Part shown: positions 22,517-36,018 of the stretch, piece by piece | Layout of the letters: the number at the start of each line of letters is the position of its first letter | Position numbering within the stretch: position 1 is the stretch's first letter | Assembly: GCA_026168455.1 (NCBI GenBank) | Contig: CM047431.1 | Span: 62,640,910-62,704,909, forward strand | Direction: 5' to 3' | DNA from: Theocolax elegans | Lineage: Eukaryota; Arthropoda; Insecta; Hymenoptera; Cerocephalidae | DNA length: 64,000 nucleotides | Notes under the pieces: model-generated | Database searches by the model: none | What the model was told of the DNA's origin: nothing | The model's input: only the letters and a program-made list of their open reading frames with translations | Made by a program: the position numbers and the translations under genes

Positions 22517-23740
22517 AAAAATTAGAATAGTTCTTTTGTTATTTCAAATCAAGAAATAGAATGATCATTATTTCGAAACTAATAAATTTGTCAGTTATTT
22601 TGTATTAAGTGCAATATTTCAAAATCGAAATAGTAGATAAATAATTTTCTAAAAGTTATTTGTCTGCACTTTAAAGTACGAATATTCGGAACAAATATAT
22701 AAAAAATGAAGAATGCATTACTTTCAAAATAATGATCTTTCTATTTCTCCTGGTTCTAAATAATAAAAATGCATTTCTAATTTTTAAAATTCGAAAAAAT
22801 GCACACATTTTGAATGAGCTTTCGACAAATTGAATCCCACCCCTTTTTTATAAACAAAAAATAAATATTTTAAAAAAAAACCAGAACGTCCAGGCTCTTA
22901 AATATTTTTTAAATAATATACTCAAATTTTTCTAGATTTTTAATTTCATAATTTGATTACGATGTTTGAGTTGGAAGTTTATGCCTTTTTCGATTAATAG
23001 TTACCAACCAAAACTTGTTTAGTCAGTCATTACTTAGAAAATGATATTTTCTTTAAAAAATAAAAACGTCAAACCTTTCTTTATGTTATAAGTTATCCGT
23101 ACAAATTTTGTTCGGACTTTCAATTCAATATTTTCGATATAATTTATTTTGGATTGAAAGGTGCAGATTTCTATAATTTGGGTCCGAGATCTCGTTAACA
23201 ATAAATATATTTCGTTATATTATTAGATATGTAATATTATAAATTTGTAATTGATAATAACGTTCGCAATATATTTTAAGAAAATATCACTATATCTCTT
23301 ATTTATTCTTGTTATTTAAGATTTGTACAACCGTATTATATAAATTTGTAGAGATTACTTAGCAATATGGGTAACGAGCGAGAGTAGAACTAAACTGGCC
23401 ATCCTAATCTCCAGTTCGTCTGGTCAAATTTTTACCAGGGTTACTTGACCCATTGCAAGTACTCATTTCCGTGCAGCTTATCAATTAATAAATACAAGTA
23501 TTATAATCACACTTACCTTCAATGCGAACGGTATAACAATAAATTAGGCACAAGGATTCAGGTTGTAATATAGAGCGATAAAATGCGGGAATAACGCGAG
23601 GAAGAATACGAGTGATAAATAAGTGTACACACAATGGTTATGTAGGATAGATGACATTTATTTCATAATCTTGTAACTATTGTTTAAAGATACTGATGCT
23701 ATACTCGTATAGATTACCTACAATTATGTCAATAATTATG
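22517..23740. other. AT-rich spacer with a diverged dispersed repeat
   Basis: No gene. The part from about 22870 to 23205 is similar in the same orientation to about 62320-62640, including matching blocks such as ATAATTTGGGTCC. CCCTGGTAAAAAT occurs inverted at 23428-23440. Confidence 0.55.
22870..23205 (+). repeat. Dispersed repeat, copy 1 (diverged)
   Basis: Similar block order and many identical short words as at about 62320-62640, with substitutions and small indels. It has no coding capacity and no clear ends. Confidence 0.6.
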
Positions 23741-23911
23741 CACGAATTCAAAGATGCGTGAGTTGCGCGGCTTTTCGTCGTCGGACCCCTCCCCCGCCTA
23801 TCCCACCTCTCCTACTTCTCCTTCTCCTTCTCCACCCCCTCCCCTCCCCCCTTCCCATCGACTCCCCTAACCCTCGAGTTCCGCAATGATTGTAGGCGTT
23901 AGCGACGCCAA

Positions 23912-23950
<39 letters not shown>
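23912..23950 (+). repeat. AAT microsatellite
   Basis: About thirteen AAT units. Confidence 0.95.
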
Positions 23951-24052
23951 TAATATAGAAGTAAAGGAAAATAATAAACAATAAAACAAAGAAAAAATAT
24001 AATCTGACGAGCGATTGCACGCGTTCCCGAGGTGCTGGTAATAAGTGTCTCT

Positions 24053-24060
<8 letters not shown>

Positions 24061-24095
<35 letters not shown>
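24061..24095 (+). repeat. GT microsatellite
   Basis: About seventeen GT units followed by GCGCG. Confidence 0.95.
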
Positions 24096-24099
<4 letters not shown>

Positions 24100-24700
24100 T
24101 CGTCCGCGTATATTCTGAGCAACCTCTATGTACGTATATATATATATATATATATGTATGCGAAACTCGTTCAGACGCGCTGCCGACCCTTTGAAATTCC
24201 ACGCGTATCTCGTTAAAACTTTACAATGATTATTCTTCGACTTACGTCGAGTTCCGGCCCTTCCCCCCCCCCCCCTTCCGCTTGGTGACCCCTTCGATCG
24301 AGAGGATTATCGTAACTATAATATATATATATATATATAAGTCGGTCGTTGAGATTGCGAGTTCCCGTGTTTGATTCGGTAGTCACGGAGATCGAATAGA
24401 AAAAAAAACGAAATGTACGTGCGGTACCGCGTGTATACATATATATATGTATATATATATATATTTATTTATCAATTTATTTATATATATATGTACCTCG
24501 AGTTACGAAACGTATACAAAACGAACTCGCAATTGCTTCGTTCCGACAGTGAGTCGGCGTACTTTACTCTCTCGAATCGTCGTACCCTCCGTATATATAG
24601 ATTAAAACTAATATATACTTCGTCTTCCTTTACAAATTTCATCTTTCTTCTTTTATCTCCAGATATTACAATATTAATTAGTTATAATTGTAGTTATCGT

Positions 24701-24701
<1 letters not shown>

Positions 24702-24750
<49 letters not shown>
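24702..24750 (+). repeat. ATA microsatellite
   Basis: About sixteen ATA units. Confidence 0.95.
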
Positions 24751-24751
<1 letters not shown>

Positions 24752-26181
24752 TAGAGGCTCGATGATCGACGTAAGTGATATTACAGAACAAAGTAATACA
24801 TATAATATGCGTACGTATACACGTATCTCGTTTGACGGACCCGTCAAAGATAGAGGTGGGGGCGGGGGATATAGGAAAAAAAACGCGGGGACGGGAGAGA
24901 AAAATGTTACTTGAGATGCGAGTATAAAACTAAGTGGTTATACAAGACAATTGAATTTGAAAACAGTTGTTTCAGTTAAAAATCGTTAAATCTACACGTA
25001 TAAACTGACATTTTTAAGAAAAACCCCATGCGTTTGTTGCGCATATTGTTTGTTTAGTTCGTTAGTTGGTGCTATCTATCCTTGATCGGTGTTCTTTGCA
25101 TTGTCCACGATTCCTAACCTTAACACCTACGATAGTAATTAAAATAATAATCGGTATACTGCAATAATAATAATAATGTTAGATTTTGTTCCGCATTTGG
25201 TACGAAGGAACCTGTCACGACGAAGGGTCCGGCGCCCACCCCCAACCTCGTCGTCAGCAGTTAAACGCACTCGAATTGACGGTGCATCTCTCTCGACTAT
25301 CGATTATCTTGTCTGTTGTGACTGTGGCGGGGGGGACTTTCCGTACGTTGGTCTTGCTTTCGGTCTCTCTCATCATCATCATCATCAACCAATCGCTTCG
25401 ACGCATCCTCTTTCTTTTTTCCTGTTCGCGTGTAGTTTTAATGCCCCGAAAAAGTAAAGTGTAAGAGCTGGGCAATGAGCTACGTCGCGAAGACGAGCTC
25501 GCGCGATCGACTCCGACAACAGCGATTGCAATTCCGAATTGCACGTACGGTGGATTTCGTACCGTTTCGTATTATATATATATATATATATATGTGTATA
25601 TGTATATGCATATCTTCATCACGACAACGAGACGAAAGTAATTTCAAATCCATCTAGATATTGTGATTGCCCCTCCTTTTTTTCTTTTTTTGTTATTCTT
25701 TTGCAACTGAGATCATAAAAATGTACACGTACTTACGTTTACATAGGTACGTATAGATAGGATACATACACGTAATGTATACATACATACCTACCTACAT
25801 ATACATAAATATATAGAAATATTTATATGTTAATAATACACTGACTGTTGTCGGAACCGATGGGACGGGTTGGCCACTCGTGTAGCCCGGGCTGCGCCCC
25901 CGAAACGTTATAACCTCGCGGATTCCGCGTGAATACACTTCAATATATCCGTCACGAAAAAAAAACAAAGTAAATATAATAAAAATAAGAATAAAAATAA
26001 AAATAAAAGTAAAATTAAAAAGGTAAATAAATATACATATATGCTTCTCGCTTCTCGCTTCTCGCTTTTCGGGGTTAATGCGACGAACGTTATAAGCGGT
26101 AATTAATATTAATATAATTAAACGAGCGAGGTACTCGGCGCTTAAAATTTTCAAAATTTCCCGCACTGTCTCCTCGTGTGG

Positions 26182-26182
<1 letters not shown>

Positions 26183-26212
<30 letters not shown>
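26183..26212 (+). repeat. ATC microsatellite
   Basis: About ten ATC units. Confidence 0.95.
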
Positions 26213-29200
26213 GTAAATGTAATACTCGGACGACCGCGCTACTTAATCCCGATTTACCGACTGAGACTATCTTACAGAGAGAGTTTTTTTTTCCTTAAAA
26301 CGTAAAACCAAAAAGACGCGAAAATGTGCCGTCCCGTCGAAAATTCCCAGTTCGCCACACTCCGAGGTGTTCTCCGATTATTCAATACGCACCTACACGT
26401 ATACGTGTACACGTGCCTACACATACGAGTATATAATATGTACATGTAACACGTGGACACACACAAACACACGTGCACATAGTGCGTATTGTACAATAAA
26501 TCTTAGGCGTCGGGAGCGAACAATTGCACATATCTGTTGTAAAGTTATAATTATACATCGTTATATCATTACCGTTTATCGTTATATTTATCATTTTGCT
26601 TATTTATCGATAGTTATAATTTATCATTTCGTTTCGCTAACACCCTAATTGTTTATCGTTATCGTACACGTTATTACCATATGATATTTGTTAATCAACT
26701 GACGACTCGCGAGCGCGATTAAATATACATACATACATATATAATATATGGTCGACGAGACTCGCGAAAAGTTTTACTTTTGATGATGAAAATATTTAGT
26801 TGAAATTACCCTGAATTCGTTGGCGAAAATTTATCTTCTTTGAATCCATTTCGCGAGGCGTTGTCGCACCACGTTAAACGCGCCCTGCAGTCGTCTCGTT
26901 AATTTACATTAAATATATAAACACTTTTTCAACTTTCATTCTCTTTAAATAATTTATATTCCGTCTCCGTATTTCTTTCTTCCTTTACTTTCGATTATGT
27001 ATATAATCAGCCCTCTAACGCGAAATAGTACGAAATCAATGCGTAACGTAAATCTATTATCTGTATACATAAATATATATATATATAAAATTAATACAAT
27101 TACATACGAGGAAACATAAAAATAGTATTTTTCTGCTTTTCGGGTCTGGAAATTTTCAACGGGATCGGTTGCTATACGCCTTATATATATGTATATACAT
27201 GTATGTATGTATGTATATATATATATATACGTATCGATTTATCGAGAATCGTCTAACGCGGTGTGTCGCTCACTGGCCGAATCTATTCGAACTGTTATTA
27301 GCTCATTCTCTCTCTCTCTCACTTTTACTCTCATTCTCTCATTCACTCTCGAATATTTGTTACAGGGTGTTGTATTTTAAATGTTTATATTCAACCGAAA
27401 CTGCCAAGGTTCGCAGTGTTCACTGTAAAACCGAATGCACACGACATCACAATTAGAAAAATGATTGGCCGAAACGTGCGACAATCACGTGTACGACCAT
27501 CGAACGGCTCTCGGTTTGATATATGTATATATACACGACACGAAGAGAACACAAAAAATCATGTTGAATTAAAACTTTCGTGGTAAAGTGCCGTTGCGCC
27601 ATTATTTCCCCGTCGACGTAATAATACAAGAAAACCACGACGTGGCACTGGAATTTTCGTCCATAACGTTTTAGGTACATATTAAGAACCCATGTTCTTT
27701 TCGTGTAGAATATATTTAGTATAACATCGACTAAACGTCCGATCGCAGAAACGTTTAACACCGTTTTGATAATCGTTGGCGTTCAGTAGGTTATATACCA
27801 AATACACCGGCGGACGTTACCGATCAATCTCCCGCGCACGCGTCTCTCCTCCGTGTACAAAGTCTATCGGATAGATACAAATTGGTCCCCAAGCTGGCTG
27901 GAAGATCAAAGAAACCGTTTGATGGTACTGTTAAGCATTGGATTTTCCCATTGGTGGAAGAATGACTCAAGGCCAAGATTTCAAACTCCTTGCGGGCGGA
28001 CGAGGGTGAGGGTTCTAAGGATCGATCGTGATCAATGTTTTATTTTCTCAAGGTAATTTCAAAGGGATAGAGGATAGAACGGGAAAAAAAGAGAAGTTTA
28101 TCCTTAACGAGACCAATAATTAAGTTTGACAAGAGAAGGAAATTGTCGGTAGATGAAACTCGTGGCAATGAGGTTGCAGAGGTCGGCAGAGAAAAATATT
28201 TGACAAGTAGGCTGACCGATCATTTGATCAGACTAATTAGTGACAAGAAATAACTCGAATACTCTTGAGCGATGTGTGCGAATTGATGGACTGGTTTCGT
28301 AAAAAAAAGAGGAAGAAATAACTTGGTCGTGAAAATGTCCTTTTTTATATCGAGCCGTTGCAACTATAGAGATAGTTCTCCTCGTTAATTAGATTGTACA
28401 ATTAATCCTCATTGGTTCGTTAACGAACGCGAATTTTACATACAGTCGTTGCGCGGGAGGTTAGGAAGGCAACGCCACCGCCATCGAGTGCGATACTCGC
28501 ACTGGTGATTCGTCAAGCCGAGTCGCCCACCTTTGTTATTTCATCGTGTCGCCGGCTTCGTATAATAAACGGTTCGTTCGATTTTTAGAAAAGAAACGCA
28601 CCTTCCGCTACAGGACGCGCGTTCTCATTGGAAAGAACATTTTGAAACACTGAATTGAACTGCAAGGACTAACGGGCCCGTATAAAATGTTTAGTCTTGT
28701 CTTCCACCCTCCTCCCCCCCACCCCCCGAGCATCGTCCGTTCCACCCCGTTTTCCCCGCAACAGTGTACATTTAAGTAACCTCTCGATCACGAAGTGATG
28801 AATAAAACAGCTACCAAGGATGAATGAATGTCCCCTGTTATCCTGTAGGTTCACCGCTGCGCGTTTGTTTGTTGGTTTGTTTGTTGGTTTTTTTGTTTGT
28901 TTTCCCGTTGCTTAGCTGAGGCTAGGTTAGCTTAGCTTCGGTTAGCTCGTCGTCGCGTAAAGGAGGCTCGAAGGTATGACTCGATAATTGTTTTGTGCTT
29001 CGCGTTATGTCCTTCGAAGAAAACGTAATAACCCACCGATCGGACTGACAAGCCGTGAGGAGTGTCATCGACTTACTACTCCCCCTCCGCCTATTGGTGG
29101 CGTATTCGCAAGAATAATATTTGTCTAGCTCGCTATATCCCGACCGAGCGAACCGTCGCGTGAATATGAAATTTGGTCTCCCTCGGAGGTCTCACCGACG

Positions 29201-29217
29201 GCTGGCGGTCGATCGAA

Positions 29218-29322
29218 TTATTGCATGTAAAAATCGGGATGATCCGAGTCCTTCTCAAACCTCTTGGCCTCCTCCTGCATGCTCTCCTTGATCTTCAGAA
29301 TGGCCGCCGACTCGTTCTGATC
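29218..29322 (-). CDS. Ssdp: Ssdp exon 14, C-terminal, with stop
   Basis: Acceptor GGTTCGCAG, then a phase-0 frame reading DQNESAAILKIKESMQEEAK and ending DHPDFYMQ before TAA at 29218-29220. The peptide is charged and should be helical, unlike the Pro/Gly-rich body. I recall a similar C-terminus in insect Ssdp proteins, but not in the vertebrate SSBPs, which end in a different tail. The link from exon 13 (phase 0) is inferred across an 8.7-kb intron. Confidence 0.8.
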   Translation of the reverse strand, partial: DQNESAAILKIKESMQEEAKRFEKDSDHPDFYMQ

Positions 29323-29360
29323 CTGCGAACCAACCAACACCAGGCCGGTTACAACACCCG

Positions 29361-29433
29361 CCTTTTCGGCCTTTTCGGCCTTTCCGACCTTTCCGGCCTT
29401 TCCGGCCTTTCCGGCCTTTCCGGCCTTTTCGAC
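29361..29433. repeat. 9-bp minisatellite next to the last Ssdp exon
   Basis: About eight units of CTTTCCGGC (or CTTTTCGGC) lie 39 bases upstream of the exon 14 acceptor in transcript direction. On the minus strand, in the frame of exon 14, the array reads repeated Ala-Gly-Lys and Ala-Glu-Lys without a stop up to the acceptor. Confidence 0.9.
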
Positions 29434-31983
29434 CCCTGCTGGCTTCTATCTTTCGACCCTTTGTACACCGACAACCATCTTTTATTCCTTCATCGTCTCA
29501 TCCATAGGAGGATACTCGTCCATATTCTTTCTCGAATTATGAGCCAATCTCATCCATTCGTTCACTTTCGTCTTCCTCATTACATTACTTTACCGATCTA
29601 AAACATCTTATAACATTGGATCTTCATAAAAAACGGCCAGTAATTTTTTTAACTCTAACAGTTCTCTGCCCTGCGTTTACAAATTTTATCTATCCACGTG
29701 CCAATTTTAGAAAGGAATATTTATTAGTTCACTAGAACCACCCATTACCAACAGTTTCCAATAATTTTCATATCATATTTATATTATCTTGGATCACTTG
29801 TTCAAATCTTTTGGCAAGGGTAATTCTCAAAAGGCAATGAATATTTCTTCCAAAAAATTAGACACAAACACTGATATTGATAAACGAAACCCAATGAATT
29901 CTCTGAATTTGATAAACTAATCCCTTTTATTTCAATGATGATCCAATTTAATAAGACATTCCACGTCGATAAGGTAAGAATAGTTACTAACAATTTAGTA
30001 CGGTACTGACTCAAAACCATACAGAAAAAAAACAACAGATGAAAGACGAGGATCCTCCGAAAGAAAAAAATGGAGAGAAAAAAAAAGAATCCGCGTCGAT
30101 GTACAAAGCATCCTTGGTATTCGTAATTATCACCAGCAAGGGTTCAGGTGCCACTTTTTCACGCTACTTTCGTTACTTTTTTTTTACTTCGTCGAGCAAT
30201 TTCGTCGAGATAAGAAATCCGTATATATCAACGCCTCGGACGAAAAAAAGGCGCGACTCAGATTCTCCCATTAATAACAACATTGAAAATTCTGAGTTGC
30301 GGATTTTGTTGTACGAGACGTCGGATGTGTATACAGTCGATGTTTTCGACATCCGTGGATTTCTTATCTGGAAGAGAATGCCGTTCGTTATATTGGTGTT
30401 GGAAGAGGATGTAATGAATCCTAATTCTACTGTTGGAAGCGTAAAACAAAAAATAAAAAAAAAATAAAGCTATATACTATCCACTAAGAGATTATACATC
30501 AAGTAAGATCTTCGTAAAGTGCCATGAAGTTCCAAGTACCGATCGAGCAGCCGATCATCCAAATTTCGAGATGTGACTTGCTGGATCGGTAAGCGTTCCA
30601 TTCGGTTAGAAAAAAAAAACAAAAAATAATAACCATTGTTCGTAGGAAACATTATAATGTAAGATATATTTACAATGTAGGTTTTTACGAAGTGACAAAT
30701 AAATAAAGAAATAACCGAGTGAAAAAAAAAGTCTACGAAAAATGATTGTGCTTTGTCTCTACGATCTAAGTGAAAATTCTTCATCAAAATTAATAAACAT
30801 TCACGACTAATGTCTACCAAAGACAACATACAGATAATATACATGTAAACGAGAGGACATTCGATAATTCGAGCATTATCGTAATTCGATTTCGATGTGT
30901 ATAATATATATATAGATAAACTCGTTCCAACACCGTAAAGAAATCATTTTCGTATAAATATATAAAATTAACAAAAAAAAATTTTTTAAATGCAGGCGCA
31001 GTATACGTGGCGGGGTGTGCTTTTGGCAGGGGGGCCGAGAAAGGAGACACGAGGTACAGTGAATGGACGGAGATTGGGATAATACGAAGAAAAGTGAACG
31101 AGGAATACTAGGCTAGGAGGTTGATCGGGATGTGACAAAAGAGACGACAATATTTCAGGGTGCTCTGACCCACAACACATGGACGTCGAAGTGACTTCGA
31201 TAAACAAAATAAACTAAATGTTTAATTGAGAAACAAAAAAAATAATTACGAAAAAAAAAATAATAAATAAATAATAAAATTTGTAATTGAACTGAAAAAA
31301 TAGAGAATAATAATAATTTGCAAGTTCTTTCGCTCTCTCACTTTCGTCTGCCCCTCGCACACACGCGCGCACTCGCACTCATGTATCACTATATGTTTAA
31401 AAAAAAAATGTAAGAAGCGACAACAAGAAAAAAAGTTCTTTTTTTTGTTCAAGTAAAGTTATTGACTTATCATTGAATGCAAAATGTATATATGTATATA
31501 TGTGCTTGACAAGCTAGTTTTTTTATTCAACTTCGCAAACAGTCCGCAATTCATTATTTCCATCTTAATTTTTGAGTTAAGCTATGTTTTTTTCTATTAG
31601 TTTTTTTTTTCTTTTACTTTTAGTTATTTATTTATATTTTACGATTATGTTAAATTCGGCTCACGCATCCATGTGCTACAGGTCAGTACAGGCCAGTACT
31701 ATATACAGCTACCAGAACCTTCATCTCGTCAATGTTAACGTTTGCAATTCGATATCGCACAGTCAGCTTTTGTATTTCGCAAGCTCCGTCGTTACAACTT
31801 TTGTTTATTTTACTTTTTTTTCCTTTTATTTCTGTTTTAATTCAACAGTTTTACTACACTCGTTTCGTACAACGAAAAAAAAAAGCACAAAAAATATACA
31901 GAAAATTCTTTGACGCATTGCAATCACGCTATACCGAGTATGCTGCGTAGATTTACAGCAATACAATACTCTTGAAATTCGTT

Positions 31984-32375
31984 AAAGTGAAAAAAGTCAC
32001 TCTCGAAGTTTCCATCAAAACTGATTCGCTAGAGAATTCTTTGTAAAGTCAACACCCTCTAGTCCAACATTACTTTTTTTATAATTTTTAGGATATAAAA
32101 GGAAACTATGTTTTTCCTGGTGATAAGTGATATATAAAGATTTATTAACAAAAGTTTTACACGTTACCAATTTTAGTTAATCCTTTGATCTAACTCTTAA
32201 AAATAATCTAAAGATTATAAAAAAAGTTATTTTATCAGAGTAGAGGGCTCTGTATTGAATAGAAAAAAAATCAGTGTTAGGTTCGATATTCAACGTGATT
32301 AGAATAATTAAATTCCGATTATTGTACTAATCGCTCAGTTTTGTCATCAAACTGAGTAATTTTTCACTTTAAGAA
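31984..32375. mobile_element. Imperfect foldback (MITE-like) element in Ssdp intron 13
   Basis: The left end AAAGTGAAAAAAGTCACTC is matched inverted by the right end (AAAGTGAAAAATTACTCAG read inward). The match goes on through CAAAACTGA-TTCGCTAGAG-like and CCCTCTA blocks. Several mismatches and indels are present. Confidence 0.45.
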
Positions 32376-35300
32376 ATTAGTCAGAGAGTACGGATAGCGT
32401 GATCAATTTAAAAATCCATATGAAACAATAAATCCGAAATACGCCGGTTGCCTGTGCGCGAAATACAGGGTAAATTGTTGAAATGAAAATATAAAAAAAA
32501 TATAACCAGAAGAGAGTGATAAAAACCGACAAAGAGACCGGTGGATAGTCATGTATAAATAGTCCGGTAGCCAGCACCCTGCCGGGAATCGGTAATTGAT
32601 AAATAAAAAGAAAAACAACGCAATAGTCTCAGTGTAACAGGATTACATTTATTGTCTTGATCTCTCCCTTGGCATAGGCATATATTTCTTATAATATTTT
32701 TTTTTATTTTTCTCTTTCTTTACGAGCATATAGTGTACTTTACAACGTGGGAGTACTCAAGAAATTTAATTACGTATTAAAAAAAAAAGAAAGCAACGAC
32801 AAAAAGGTACCAAGGTGCGTTCAACAAATTGATAAAAAAGTGAGTGTATAAAAACTGACGAATTACGGATTAAATTAATTACAATGTTACGTACGTATAT
32901 ATTTATATGTGTATATATATGTATATTTATATGGCAAGAGATTGACTGGCAAGACAAGTTTGCTAAAGTCGCGAGTTTTCACTGATACCTGATCAGTCAA
33001 CGTTTCGAAACGACGTACCTTGGAACCTACAATACCATCTACCGTTTTAATTTACTAAATTAACTTTTTTTTTGTTAATATATTTTTGTTTTGTAGTTTT
33101 TTTATGTTTCTTTTTTTTTTTTTTGCTTTAGAAGTTACGTACGCCAGCAGCAAGCTAACCGCACCCTTTCCCTCCCGCCCCTTCACACAAAGAAAAGAAA
33201 AAGGGTAATGAAGATGTCAAAAGAAATATATGTATATGTATATCTATGTATGAAATATAAACGACACACACTCTTAGAAACGTATCACACTCAAGGCCAA
33301 AATAAAAAAAAACCTTAATCCTTATAAACCGTAAGCATTTATACACGAGAGCACCATGTCACAGGGGTAGAGGTTAATTCGTTTAAAGGAGGAAGAAGCG
33401 TGCGATTAGCCTGCAGCTGGCGTCAACGGTTACCGCGGGTTTACAAGTTGATTGTGCATCGATCGTCGATTATTATTAATATCATCATTATTTATTATAA
33501 ATCATCGTTATAATCGTCATCGAACATCATGATCATCATCAACATCGTCGTCCTTGTCATTCTCAAGATCGTCATCGAACATCATCAACATCATCAACGT
33601 CACGATCATCGTCATCCGATTGTATAAAGAGTAACTAATAGCAGCATAGCATAGTCCAGTACTGACCTATAACCACCTGCGGACGGATGGACCTTCTTCG
33701 CCTAACCTTACTTTTTTTTCTTTTCTGTTTATTCTCCTATTATTCTTACTTATTTACTTTTCTTTTCTTTGCAAATAATTCTCTTTCTACCGTGGCTTCA
33801 TGACATTCATTCACCGTTTAGGTTCAGTACTCGTACTGCCTACTACATCCACAATATATAAAAATAGCAACGTTTTCGTATATGTACACAAAAAAATCGT
33901 TTTTCTTTTTTTCCTTTTATACTTTTTTTTTCTTTCTTTTACTTTTCCGTATGTATGCAAAAGGACATTTCCACCTTGTCCACTTCGTTGTCCTCGAATC
34001 GGAGATAAAATAAATTCGTCGCATGGCTAAATTACAGACGCCGCGAAGGTAATAAATATTACAGTAGGAACGGAGAAAAAGCGTCACTTATCTAATTAAA
34101 AACGGAGAACAGAGAGAAATATTAAGATTTTTTCTTTTTTTTTAAAAAAAAGATAAGCTAAATCTAAAACTTACGACCGATTTTGTTTCTTACAAAAAAA
34201 AAGAAAAATATTACAATTACTATGTACTTATACAACGTGAATTATTTGTTCGAGAAGCGTTTATCTTTGTTCCTTTTTTTCCATTTTTCATCATTTTCGA
34301 TTAAGTACAACAATTCGTGTTATTAAAATAATCATTCGCAAAAATAAAAGAAGTTCGTGACGAATGGCTTCGTTTCGGATGGAAAAGCGGAAAAAGTATG
34401 ACCGAATCGTTAGATATTCTTGTAACTATGTAATATATACCGCGTATTTTCAAATTTATTGTCATCCGACGACGTCTTTATATGCGTATGTATTATATAT
34501 ATATATATTCCCGTTGAAATCCGTTCGATTATTACCCACCTTTCCATTCGGCGAGATTAGTCGTTGTGTGCACACGCGTTCGTAAGAATAATCACATCGT
34601 TTCTCGGCAAAGCGTATAATATTAAACGAAGAAAAAAAAAAAAAAAAGAATACGGCAAAACGCGCGATAAGAATTAAATTTGTAAAGAATAATCGTGCGA
34701 CCTAATCACAGTAGACTGGAGAGTCACAAGCAACAGCCTTATCGTTCACCAGGCACCTTACTTTTCTTTTGTTTGTTTGCTTAACTTATACGACTACACG
34801 TTCTCTCAAATAAATATAAATAATAAAGTTAAAACTACGGGCGCGTCGGCCACAACTAAAACGACACGAGCTCGTTACAAATGACTATATATATATAATA
34901 TACGTATGAATAGTTCAAAAAATTATCGCGACGCGATCCAATTATACAATGATATACGCGCGAAGCGATCGAAGGAAAATAAAACAAATCGTAGACATCG
35001 TAGAAAAAGATGTCACCGTATATTTAAAAAAAAATAGAAAACGTAACCAATGACGAGTATAAAAAAGAAAAGGATGTACAAGTTAAAAAATAGTACCTGC
35101 GATCCTCGTGAGTATTAGTAAAAAAAAAAGGCGCGAGTACAAAATACCATCGTACTTGACGAATAACGTAAATTGAAACCGATGTAAAAGAGAAATATAC
35201 GAGTTGAGCGTAGTAAAAAAAAAGATAAGAGAGAAGAATGATAAAACCTACAACCTAAGCTTAAATAATAGAAAAAAAAAATAAAAATAAAGTAATGTAA

Positions 35301-35828
35301 AAAGTGAATAGGTGCCAAATGACAACAAATGCAGTAATAATAAGCATTACGAAATGTTCTCCCTGTTGGTGCGAGCGCGAGTCAATATGCTAGTGTTATT
35401 TTTTTGTTTATTTATTGTTTTGTTGTACACGATTCGGCAGATTATTCTTTTGTCTTTCGTTCGTCTACGCTATATATAGTTGCACTATTCGGAGGGCATA
35501 GTCAACTTGGACCGTAACAAGTTTATCCCGATAATCGGATATATTTTCGCTCTCTGTCTCGGTTTCTCTCTTTCCCGCACTGTTCCTGCGAATAATTTTG
35601 CGGGGTCATATTTTTTTTGTCTACGAATGTGTGTGTGTGCGTGTTCCTCCGCACTGTTGCGTCCTGGTTGCGATTCGTTTAAAAAAACTGTCGACAATAG
35701 AGAACATGGAATTTATGCGATTAAAAACTCTGTTGCGTGCGAGTTTGAAGCTGCGATAAGTTTGATTATGCTAACATTACTTGATTAATTAATTAACTGA
35801 ATATATCTTCGCGTACACGTATACACAC

Positions 35829-36018
35829 ACGGAGAGAAAATGTGTTGTTAAAAGTATCTGTAAATGTCTTGGGGTGAATATTCTATTGGGAATATGATAA
35901 AAATACGATAAAAAATTATCCTTCTTCTACTCTCAATGTTCATATCGTACATATCCGAAAGGTCACCTCTTTACCCAGAACATTTGGTTAGTTAGTTTTA
36001 GTCAACTTTTCTCTCCGT
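35829..36018. mobile_element. 190-bp MITE-like element in Ssdp intron 13
   Basis: ACGGAGAGAAAA at the left end is exactly inverted at the right end (TTTTCTCTCCGT). The same twelve bases form the ends of the 1.77-kb foldback element at 59257-61022, so both likely belong to one family. There is no coding capacity and no clear target-site duplication. Confidence 0.6.

Larger units (their letters stand above)
23741..29217 (-). other. Possible long 3' UTR of Ssdp
   Basis: The sequence below the Ssdp stop codon has no recognisable gene. It is richer in CpG and simple repeats than the AT-rich region left of about 23740, where composition changes abruptly. Candidate polyadenylation signals on the minus strand occur near 24463-24480 and near 23658. 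Long 3' UTRs are common for developmental regulators in insects, but where the transcript ends cannot be decided from sequence alone. It includes AAT, GT, TA, CAT and C-tract microsatellites. Confidence 0.3.

Noticed and set aside
24413..24754. Protein with poly-Asn tail
   Set aside because: The Asn run is translation of an ATA/AAT microsatellite; the rest is TA-repeat translation.
29361..29433. CRISPR-like array
   Set aside because: Units are 9 bp without spacers; it is a minisatellite in an animal genome.
29173..29601. 142-codon plus-strand frame
   Set aside because: Antisense shadow of Ssdp exon 14 and of the 9-bp minisatellite.
33470..33620. Acidic coding exon on the minus strand (Asp-rich)
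   Set aside because: The Asp-like codons come from a degenerate ATC repeat, and stops interrupt the frame.
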